The notes under the pieces were generated by a model. The model was not told the origin of the DNA and did no database searches. It worked only from the letters and a program-made list of their open reading frames with translations. This document shows, piece by piece, positions 7,942 to 12,968 of a DNA stretch of 13,034 bases (within the stretch, counting starts at the first letter, position 1; each line of letters starts with the position of its first letter). Origin of the DNA: Clostridiales bacterium UBA8960 (lineage in GTDB: Bacteria; Bacillota; Clostridia; Peptostreptococcales; Acidaminobacteraceae). Made by a program: the position numbers and the translations under genes. Location: contig DMYC01000024.1 in NCBI GenBank assembly GCA_003482695.1, positions 1 through 13,034 on the forward strand, written 5' to 3'.

Positions 7942-8022
7942 AACATCACCTCACTATAATTGTAGCACAAAAAGAATCGTCAAGTAAGTAAGTGATGTGA
8001 AATTAAGTTAAGACTTTAACGA

Positions 8023-8036
8023 ATGTTTGTTAACAT
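8023..8036. promoter_or_regulatory. Palindrome upstream of the cysK promoter
   Basis: ATGTT-TGTT-AACAT is a 5-base inverted repeat starting 33 bases upstream of the -35 of the cysK promoter. It lies next to the word TTAACGAATGTT (8016-8027), which recurs at 12424-12435. It is a possible site for the divergent LysR regulator, though it does not fit the T-N11-A pattern clearly. Confidence 0.3.
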
Positions 8037-8055
8037 ATTATTCATTTTTTTATTA

Positions 8056-8084
8056 TTGACAGATGAAAGCAATCACTGTAAAAT
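8056..8084 (+). promoter_or_regulatory. Sigma-A promoter of the T-box cysK-cysE operon
   Basis: A consensus -35 TTGACA (8056-8061) and a -10 TAAAAT (8079-8084) have a 17-base spacer. The start of transcription should be near 8091, which gives a leader of about 325 bases containing the T-box. Confidence 0.85.
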
Positions 8085-8090
8085 AACCAT

Positions 8091-8380
8091 TAAGATATCA
8101 TACTTGATTAGTTGGAATTAAAATAGTATGAATTAAATGATGGCGTTGATAAAGGAAAGTAGTCCTTGTGCGTTTTTTAGAGAGGGAATGGCTGGTGTAA
8201 ATTCCTAAGCGAACTTGGTTGAAGTGCCCTTTTGAGCTGTGTACCGAATTAAGTAGGCTACACCGGGTTCTCCCGATACCGAGATAGAACATTATGTGTT
8301 CGAAGGTGGATTGTTGATCAATCAATTAGAGTGGAACCGCGGAGTTGACTTCGTCTCTTGTATAGAGACGGGGTTATTTT
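8091..8380 (+). promoter_or_regulatory. T-box riboswitch, cysteine-specific (UGC specifier)
   Basis: The leader has the main T-box parts. These are an AGAGAG bulge (8179-8184), a Stem I tip closed by GGAAT/ATTCC (8185-8189 with 8201-8205) with GGTG in its loop, and a specifier region GAAGTGCCC with UGC at 8225-8227. The T-box core is TGGAACCGCGG (8332-8342). AGAG (8328-8331) can pair with CTCT (8355-8358) to form the antiterminator, and this excludes the terminator at 8346-8376. UGC is a Cys codon, in line with the cysK-cysE genes behind it: uncharged tRNA-Cys should bind and allow read-through when cysteine is short. Confidence 0.93.
8346..8380 (+). terminator. Conditional terminator of the T-box leader
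   Basis: The core stem CGTCTCT / AGAGACG (8352-8358 with 8364-8370, loop TGTAT) can be extended with G-U pairs to about 13 base pairs and runs into a T-rich stretch at 8374-8387. Its left arm is shared with the antiterminator. Confidence 0.85.
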
Positions 8381-8416
8381 ATTTTTTGATAAAAAAAGAG
8401 AGATGAGGTTGGGTAT

Positions 8417-9343
8417 ATGAAAAACGAGACGAATCATGTAAATAACAATGTTTTGGAACTTATAGGAAATACACCTGTCGTGAAGTTGAATCACTTGATA
8501 GATGAATCCATGGCAGACGTGTATGTAAAACTTGAGGGAATGAACCTTACGGGGAGTGTCAAAGTTAGAGCCGCATTTGGCATGATTGATGAGGCGGAAA
8601 AATCAGGCCAGTTAAAAAAAGGGTCGAAAATCGTGGAACCAACGAGCGGCAATACTGGAATTGCTTTAGCCTATATTGGAAAAATAAAAGGTTATCCGGT
8701 CACGATCGTCATGCCTGATACGATGAGTGTAGAGCGTAGAAACATTATTAAATCCTATGGCGCAGAGCTGCTATTAACAGATGGTAGCAAAGGGATGAGC
8801 GGTGCGATCAAAGAAGCAACTCGCATGGCAGATGAAGAAGGTTACTATATGCCACAGCAGTTTAACAATGTCGCAAATAGAAATATCCATTATCATACGA
8901 CAGGCCAAGAAATTATAGATCAGTTTAAAAGGCTTGATGCGTTTGTTTCAACAGTGGGTACTGGTGGTACAATTTCGGGTGCGGGCAAACGTCTTAAGGA
9001 ACACTTTGAAGGCATTCAGATCATCGGCGTTGAACCTGTTGAGTCTCCGGTTTTATCTGGTGGACAACCTGGACCTCACAAAATCCAAGGCATTGGAGCA
9101 GGATTTATCCCGAGCATATATGACGCGGATGTTGTAGATCAAATTGAGCAAGTCAATAGTGTCGAAGCTTTTGAAATGACAAAAAAACTATTGGATGTAG
9201 AAGGCCTTTTTCTTGGAATTTCAAGTGGAGCAGCTGTTGAAGTTGCATTAAGGGTGGCGAAGAAACTAGGCAAAGGCAAGCGCGTTATCGTCATTTCTCC
9301 AGATAATGGTGAAAAGTATATATCCAACAACGTATTTGTTTAG
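8417..9343 (+). CDS. cysK: Cysteine synthase (O-acetylserine sulfhydrylase)
   Basis: A 308-residue PLP enzyme of fold type II and usual CysK length, making cysteine from O-acetylserine and sulfide. Landmarks are GSVKVRAA with PLP lysine K49, the substrate loop TSGNT (76-80), QQFNNVANRNIHYHTTG (147-163) and the phosphate-binding loop GTGGT (181-185). Two positions differ from the E. coli enzyme: the motif after the lysine is K-V-R, not K-D-R, and the PDSGERY motif reads PDNGEKY, with Asn297 where Ser contacts the PLP ring nitrogen. Both may be clade variants. The ATG at 8417 has GATGAGG about 8 bases upstream. It is first in the operon behind the Cys T-box; cysE follows after 30 bases. Confidence 0.94.
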   Translation: MKNETNHVNNNVLELIGNTPVVKLNHLIDESMADVYVKLEGMNLTGSVKVRAAFGMIDEAEKSGQLKKGSKIVEPTSGNTGIALAYIGKIKGYPVTIVMPDTMSVERRNIIKSYGAELLLTDGSKGMSGAIKEATRMADEEGYYMPQQFNNVANRNIHYHTTGQEIIDQFKRLDAFVSTVGTGGTISGAGKRLKEHFEGIQIIGVEPVESPVLSGGQPGPHKIQGIGAGFIPSIYDADVVDQIEQVNSVEAFEMTKKLLDVEGLFLGISSGAAVEVALRVAKKLGKGKRVIVISPDNGEKYISNNVFV

Positions 9344-9373
9344 ACAGGTTGATGCGAAAGAAGAGAGGTTATT

Positions 9374-9955
9374 ATGATTAAACATGCGATGTCGTATTTA
9401 AAATTTGTAAAAGAAAATGATCCTGCAGCAAGAACCTATCTCGAAATACTGTTGCTTTATCCTTCAGTACATGCGATTGCTCTTTATCGTGTATCCAATT
9501 TTCTTTTTAGGCATCATTTATTTTTCCTTGCGAGATTCACGTCTCAGTTTGCTAGACTGATTACAGGGATAGAAATACATCCAGGTGCGACGATCGGAAA
9601 ATCCCTGTTTATCGACCATGGCATGGGTGTAGTAATCGGAGAGACGGCCATCGTGGGTGACTATGTGACGATTTACCAGGGTGTCACATTAGGTGGCACA
9701 GGAAAGGACACCGGGAAGCGACATCCAACAGTGGGAGATCGTGTGACAATTGGAGCTGGAGCAAAAATCCTTGGGCCAATCCATATCGCAGCGGGAACGA
9801 AAATTGGAGCAGGCTCTGTGGTTTTAACGGATACGAAAACCGAATCAACTGCGGTAGGTGTACCTGCTAGGGTGATCGGAGGCATTGAGTCATCGGTGAT
9901 TCCGATTCATCATTATAAAGGGAAAAGTGATGTTTACAATGACATGGTCATATAA
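9374..9955 (+). CDS. cysE: Serine O-acetyltransferase
   Basis: A 193-residue short-form (Firmicute) CysE, which makes O-acetylserine from serine and acetyl-CoA for the CysK encoded just upstream. A helical N-terminal part (1-65) is followed by left-handed beta-helix hexapeptide repeats from IEIHPGATIG (66-75) to about 165. The catalytic D81-H82 lie in FIDHGMGVVIGE. QGVTLGGTGKDTGKRHP (102-118) is the acetyl-CoA and loop region. The chain ends in ...NDMVI: a C-terminal isoleucine is the residue that enters the CysK active site in cysteine synthase complexes, so a CysE-CysK complex is plausible here. The ribosome-binding site is GAGAGG at 9362-9367. No clear terminator was found after the gene. 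Confidence 0.95.
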   Translation: MIKHAMSYLKFVKENDPAARTYLEILLLYPSVHAIALYRVSNFLFRHHLFFLARFTSQFARLITGIEIHPGATIGKSLFIDHGMGVVIGETAIVGDYVTIYQGVTLGGTGKDTGKRHPTVGDRVTIGAGAKILGPIHIAAGTKIGAGSVVLTDTKTESTAVGVPARVIGGIESSVIPIHHYKGKSDVYNDMVI

Positions 9956-9973
9956 AAAAAGTAACTCAGGTTA

Positions 9974-10002
9974 CAGACCAAAGCCACTTTTCATCGTATA
10001 AT
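9974..10002 (+). promoter_or_regulatory. Possible promoter of the 4Fe-4S protein gene
   Basis: A perfect -10 TATAAT lies at 9997-10002, about 50 bases before the gene. The hexamer at -35 distance (CAGACC, 9974-9979) is poor, so it may need an activator or be weak. Confidence 0.45.
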
Positions 10003-10054
10003 GAGTTCAGAATACAAATTGAAGATATGAATTTGAAATGGGAGGCCATTATTG

Positions 10055-10798
10055 ATGAAGAGAAATGTTATTGAGATTAATGAAGAAAAATGTATAGGTT
10101 GTGGATTATGTGCATCGGCATGTATGCAAGGTGCAATCGAAATCATAGATGGTAAAGCGAAACTGGTTAGCGAATCATATTGCGATGGTTTAGGAATGTG
10201 TTTACCAAAGTGTCCAGTTGATGCGATTCACGTCGTCGAAAAAGACACGGATGCGTTCAATCCTGAAAGAAAAAACATTAAAGCAAAAGCAAGTAAACCT
10301 GAATCTATGGAGCATTCTGGTTGTGGCTGTTCAGGATCAGCCGCTAAAAGTATAGAACGGTCAGACTTGGTTCAATTCGATAAAATGCCTGTGGTGAGCC
10401 AAACTTCCACACCTGAAGGCTTTAGTGTTCCATCTGAACTGATGCAGTGGCCTGTACAGTTGAAGCTTGTAAGCCCAAATGCCCCATATTTTAACAATGC
10501 AGACCTATTAATCGCAGCGGATTGTACCGCGTTTGCCTATGGTGACTTTCATAGAGATTTCATAAAAGGAAAAGTCACGATAATTGGATGCCCAAAACTT
10601 GACGACAATCAATATAATACGGATAAAATTGCTCAGATTCTCAGTGCAAACAATATCAAAAGCATCACGGTTGTCAGAATGGAAGTGCCATGTTGTGGCG
10701 GCATGATTCAAGCTGTAAGATCGGCCATGTTAAAAGCGGAATGCATCGTCCCATATAGTGAAATCACGATTTCGACAGATGGCAGAATAAAAGGATAG
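10055..10798 (+). CDS. 4Fe-4S dicluster ferredoxin-domain protein with Cys-containing C-terminal domain
   Basis: A 247-residue cytoplasmic protein. Residues 1-62 form a bacterial ferredoxin-like domain. The first motif has C13, C16, C19 and C23; the second has C43, C49 and C53, with Leu46 where the second Cys is expected, so one cluster has only three evident Cys ligands. A linker holds SGCGCSGS (C90, C92). The C-terminal domain (about 125-240) has ADCTAFAYGDFHRDFIKG (C157), IIGCPKLDD (C179) and EVPCCGG (C213, C214), which could bind metal or join an electron path. This build is known from anaerobes, but I cannot name a reaction. I chose the ATG at 10055 over the preceding TTG (10052); GGGAGG is at 10040-10045. 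It stands alone between cysE and the shared terminator. Confidence 0.9.
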   Translation: MKRNVIEINEEKCIGCGLCASACMQGAIEIIDGKAKLVSESYCDGLGMCLPKCPVDAIHVVEKDTDAFNPERKNIKAKASKPESMEHSGCGCSGSAAKSIERSDLVQFDKMPVVSQTSTPEGFSVPSELMQWPVQLKLVSPNAPYFNNADLLIAADCTAFAYGDFHRDFIKGKVTIIGCPKLDDNQYNTDKIAQILSANNIKSITVVRMEVPCCGGMIQAVRSAMLKAECIVPYSEITISTDGRIKG

Positions 10799-10815
10799 TC
10801 CAACCATAAATGAGC

Positions 10816-10844
10816 ATAGCCACCCAAATAGGTGGCTATTTTTT
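10816..10844. terminator. Terminator between the 4Fe-4S gene and the phzF-like gene
   Basis: A perfect 9-base stem (ATAGCCACC / GGTGGCTAT, loop CAAATA) is followed on the plus strand by TTTTT. The T-run overlaps the stop codon of the convergent phzF-like gene. On the minus strand the flank is not T-rich, so it is best for the plus-strand gene. Confidence 0.85.
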
Positions 10845-11703
10845 ATAAATTTATCTCTTCTATCAGTGTGCAATACCCGCCAACCCAAATTGATTCATGG
10901 CTGTCTGAAACACGATAAGAGGTATAAATGGCGCTCGTTTTGCCCATCTCTTCACCTTGAAGAATCTTTAAGGACAAATCGGGATGATCCTGATAAAGGT
11001 GTTTTTTTAGATAAGCTGTAAGTGCGCCATTTGACGTGCCTGTCGCGGACTCTTCGTCGATTCCAAATCGGGGTGCGAAGTTTCTTGCATAGATTTGCCC
11101 GGAGTCAAGGGCAAATGCATGAACGCCCACGACATCTAGCGTTTCACTAAGTGAAGTCAATTGATCAAAATCGAATCTAAGTGAATTGAGAGCATCACGT
11201 GACGCAATGGGCATGATAATATCTTTTAAACCTGTACTCCATATTTCAAGTGGGAGAGAATTAGATAATTCCGAATCTGAAAAAGCACTTCTTAGCATTT
11301 CATGAAAATTGAATTTTGGTTTGATCAAAGCAGGTTTGGCTTGTGCCATCATCGTTAAAAGTGCCCCATTTTTTTGTGGGAACAGCTCAACCGATAATAA
11401 CCCAGCTTTCGTCAATTGGCTCGACCTATAGTTTTGTAGCAGTCCTGTGTGAGCAAGATGCCAAAAACTAGCTATAGTAGCATGTCCGCATAAGTCCACT
11501 TCATCTGTCGTTGTGAAAAAACGGATGTTAAAGTCAGCTCCGTCATGCCCTTTTGAGACAAAAGCCGTTTCTGAAAGTGCCAACTGTCTAGCGATGTCTT
11601 GCATTTCTTGATCGCATAGTGTGCGCTCTAAATCGACGACAACACCGGCTGGATTCCCTCCACTATGTTGATAAGTGAAGCTATTAATGATTTGTGCAAT
11701 CAT
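10843..11703 (-). CDS. PhzF-family isomerase/epimerase
   Basis: A 286-residue protein with the diaminopimelate-epimerase-like PhzF fold, close to family length. Seen motifs are FTYQHSGGNPAGVVVD (9-24), LALSETAFV with the catalytic-type E45, DEVDLCGHATIASFW in the first lobe and GIDEESATGTSNGAL in the second. Family members isomerise or epimerise small amino-acid-like molecules; most, like this one, have no proven substrate, and there is no phenazine operon here. The ATG at 11703 has GGAGGTG ahead of it, inside the end of recU; the genes overlap by 20 bases and are surely co-transcribed. Confidence 0.92.
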   Translation of the reverse strand: MIAQIINSFTYQHSGGNPAGVVVDLERTLCDQEMQDIARQLALSETAFVSKGHDGADFNIRFFTTTDEVDLCGHATIASFWHLAHTGLLQNYRSSQLTKAGLLSVELFPQKNGALLTMMAQAKPALIKPKFNFHEMLRSAFSDSELSNSLPLEIWSTGLKDIIMPIASRDALNSLRFDFDQLTSLSETLDVVGVHAFALDSGQIYARNFAPRFGIDEESATGTSNGALTAYLKKHLYQDHPDLSLKILQGEEMGKTSAIYTSYRVSDSHESIWVGGYCTLIEEINL

Positions 11704-12244
11704 GCTTCACCTCCAGCTCAGACTTATATTTTACATATGCGTTCAAAGTTTCAAGATAATTAAGAATGCTTCCAGAGCGTTCTTTTTTTATTTCAAACCG
11801 TGCATCCATTGCTTTATAAGGAATGGATCGCCTCGAATTTTCGCGCGAATTTTCAAAATAGGACTCAATCAGTTCAAAAGGAACCAAATAAAAAGAGTCG
11901 TTGAATTTGAAATGTATAATGATAAATGCGAGTCCGCCTTGCTTATTGATATCCCTCATATACTCAAGCTGATGCGTGTGTATATTAAGTAGTGGAAGAC
12001 TTTTTAGATTCGTTTCTTTAGCATCAAATGCGATGCACACACCCTGAACAATTCCGATAAAATCCACCGTCGATTTTTTTTCAAAAAAACCTTTCGTGAC
12101 CATGCCTTGATGATCGATTTCCACGACTTTAATGGGTGTGCTGACTTTGTCCACTCGACATAGTCCGAGTTGGTGATAATATTGATTCGTATAATATAAA
12201 AGCTCCTCAAGTGCATCGCCACGATGCCCGCGTTTTCCCCACAT
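11684..12244 (-). CDS. recU: RecU, Holliday-junction resolvase
   Basis: A 186-residue enzyme that cuts four-way DNA junctions in recombination and repair; a Firmicute hallmark in place of RuvC. Motifs are the N-terminal GKRGHRGDALEELL, STVDFIG with metal ligand D61, and IAFDAKET with D74 and K76 (E101 and K103 in the Bacillus enzyme, so Asp replaces Glu). These are followed by KSLPLLNIHTHQLEYM and the GGLAFIIIHF strand. The ATG at 12244 has AGGGGG 7 bases ahead; a TTG two codons upstream (12250) would sit on top of that site. In bacilli recU is usually next to a penicillin-binding protein gene; here it leads a two-gene unit with a PhzF-like gene. DnaA-box-like repeats lie 44-94 bases upstream. 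Confidence 0.93.
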   Translation of the reverse strand: MWGKRGHRGDALEELLYYTNQYYHQLGLCRVDKVSTPIKVVEIDHQGMVTKGFFEKKSTVDFIGIVQGVCIAFDAKETNLKSLPLLNIHTHQLEYMRDINKQGGLAFIIIHFKFNDSFYLVPFELIESYFENSRENSRRSIPYKAMDARFEIKKERSGSILNYLETLNAYVKYKSELEVKHDCTNH

Positions 12245-12287
12245 AATCAAACCCCCTCGGACTTAGTCTAACAGAATTTGGTCAACC

Positions 12288-12338
12288 TGTGAATAATGAA
12301 GAAAAGAATGTGGATAAAATTGTGGATAATGTGCATAA
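12288..12338 (-). promoter_or_regulatory. Cluster of four DnaA-box-like 9-mers
   Basis: On the plus strand the copies are TGTGAATAA (12288-12296), TGTGGATAA (12309-12317), TGTGGATAA (12321-12329) and TGTGCATAA (12330-12338). Read on the minus strand, the two middle copies are the consensus DnaA box TTATCCACA and the outer two differ by one base. All face the same way, with spacings of 21, 12 and 9 bases, just upstream of recU. They could tune recU by DnaA-ATP, act as a DnaA reservoir, or form part of an origin. None of the usual origin neighbours (dnaA, dnaN, rpmH, gyrB) is in the window. Confidence 0.65.
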
Positions 12339-12421
12339 CCGAACAATAAAATTTTCATTCTTAGCAAAAGACTACGTTTGATTTGTGAAAATGACGTCAT
12401 TTATGAATAAATCGAGTCAAA

Positions 12422-12450
12422 TGTTAACGAATGTTCGATATTCGTTTACA
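12422..12450. repeat. Imperfect inverted repeat, 11-base arms
   Basis: The left arm TGTTAACGAAT (12422-12432) and right arm ATTCGTTTACA (12440-12450) match at 10 of 11 positions around the centre GTTCGAT. It lies in the middle of the recU-hesB intergenic region, 142 bases upstream of the hesB promoter. It is a likely protein-binding site or a small hairpin; no protein is known from the sequence. Confidence 0.5.
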
Positions 12451-12561
12451 TTTTGTTCATATATGTTCAAATTCATAGAGTATTTTGAATCGTTCGTGTT
12501 TACATAAAAATGTCGAATTCTGTGGAAAAGCTGTTGATGAAATCAGGATAATATGTTTACA
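12444..12561 (+). repeat. Three copies of GTTTACA
   Basis: GTTTACA occurs at 12444-12450, 12498-12504 and 12555-12561, with spacings of 54 and 57 bases, all facing the selenoprotein gene. Related TGTTCA words occur at 12454-12459 and 12464-12469, exactly ten bases apart. The sequence is AT-rich, so some of this may be chance. Confidence 0.35.
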
Positions 12562-12591
12562 ATTATTTCACAGCTTTTATATGAGATGAGA

Positions 12592-12620
12592 TTGACAAAA
12601 TGATTGGTTCATTGTATTAT
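12592..12620 (+). promoter_or_regulatory. Sigma-A promoter of the HesB-like selenoprotein operon
   Basis: A consensus -35 TTGACA (12592-12597), a 17-base spacer and a -10 TATTAT (12615-12620) form a strong promoter. Transcription should begin near 12627, five bases before the GC-rich palindrome at 12632-12648. Confidence 0.87.
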
Positions 12621-12631
12621 TGTTTTAACGA

Positions 12632-12653
12632 ACCCCCTCCAAGGGGGTGGAGG
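12632..12653 (+). promoter_or_regulatory. GC-rich palindrome and ribosome-binding site that can pair with it
   Basis: ACCCCCT-CCA-AGGGGGT (12632-12648) is a perfect 7-base inverted repeat at the 5' end of the message. It touches the ribosome-binding site GGAGG (12649-12653). CCTCC at 12636-12640 can instead pair fully with GGAGG, so two exclusive hairpins exist: one leaves the ribosome site free, the other hides it. As DNA, a C-run/G-run palindrome next to the start of transcription also resembles operators of CsoR/CstR/FrmR-type repressors (copper, persulfide, formaldehyde). Confidence 0.5.
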
Positions 12654-12659
12654 TGTGTT

Positions 12660-12947
12660 TTGAAAATATCAATCACTGAGCAGGCATTAAAAAAATTTAA
12701 ATCCGATTTCAGCAAACATACAACCTACAGGGTGATCGTCAAAGGATATGGCTGAGGTGGTCCTCAATTTGGGATTGTTCCGGGCGAACAACAAACAGAT
12801 GATTATGTAGAAGAATTTGAGGGTATTAGAATCAGTGTTGAGAATTTGTTAATCGAAACATTTGGAGGTTTTAACATTGACTATTCAAGTTTCTGGTTAA
12901 CAAAAGGCTTTTACATTCAGGCCTTAATATATGGATCAAGATGTTAA
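12660..12947 (+). CDS. HesB/IscA-like selenoprotein (Sec at codon 32)
   Basis: One 95-codon frame runs from TTG (12660), with GGAGG six bases upstream, through an in-frame TGA (12753-12755) to TAA (12945-12947). The product begins MKISITEQALKKFKSDFS, and the TGA lies in KGYG-U-GGPQFGIVPGE. It ends in YIQALIYGSRC. In IscA/HesB proteins the same place holds the first cluster-binding Cys (SGCSG), so Sec32 replaces it. The last residue Cys95 stands for the C-terminal CxC, of which one Cys is kept. A family of HesB-like selenoproteins with Sec at this site is known in Clostridia. The likely role is Fe-S cluster handling or a redox task in the cytoplasm. It shares a transcript with the glutaredoxin-like gene 21 bases downstream. 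A nonsense mutation is the alternative, but the site, the intact frame after it and good signals before it argue against this. Confidence 0.88.
12753..12781 (+). promoter_or_regulatory. Candidate bacterial SECIS element
   Basis: Just after the TGA, CAAT (12765-12768) pairs with ATTG (12774-12777) around the loop TTGGG, and GG (12759-12760) can pair with CC (12780-12781) below an internal loop. The loop G residues lie 16-18 bases after the TGA, inside the range known for bacterial SECIS hairpins read by SelB. The stem is short and other folds compete (for example GAGG/CCTC at the TGA itself), so the exact structure is uncertain. Confidence 0.45.
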
Positions 12948-12968
12948 AAAACAATGGAGGGTATTAAA

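Noticed and set aside
7959..7980. Promoter of the LysR gene on the minus strand (TGCTACAAT, and TTGACG further upstream)
   Set aside because: The -35/-10 spacing is wrong (13 or 19 bases) and the start of transcription would fall on the ribosome-binding site; not firm enough to list.
8098..8325. Minus-strand 75-codon frame across the T-box leader
   Set aside because: The region is a structured T-box RNA on the plus strand; the frame has no coding signals.
9673..9885. Open frames on the opposite strand of cysE and other genes
   Set aside because: They lie fully inside well-recognised genes, lack ribosome-binding sites and show no recognisable protein features; they are shadows of the real frames.
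9956..9996. Hairpin after cysE (GTAAC/GTTAC with outer AAAAGT/ACTTTT)
   Set aside because: The stem is short and no T-run follows, so it does not qualify as a terminator.
11675..11992. Plus-strand 105-codon frame inside recU
   Set aside because: It is opposite a clearly conserved recU sequence and its translation is low-complexity and without family features.
12245..12659. Full chromosomal origin (oriC)
   Set aside because: DnaA boxes are present, but none of the usual origin genes is in the window, so only a DnaA-box cluster is claimed.
12753..12755. Pseudogene by nonsense mutation in the HesB-like gene
   Set aside because: The TGA falls exactly on the conserved Cys site, the frame is intact on both sides, promoter and ribosome-binding site are strong, and the family is known to contain selenoproteins.
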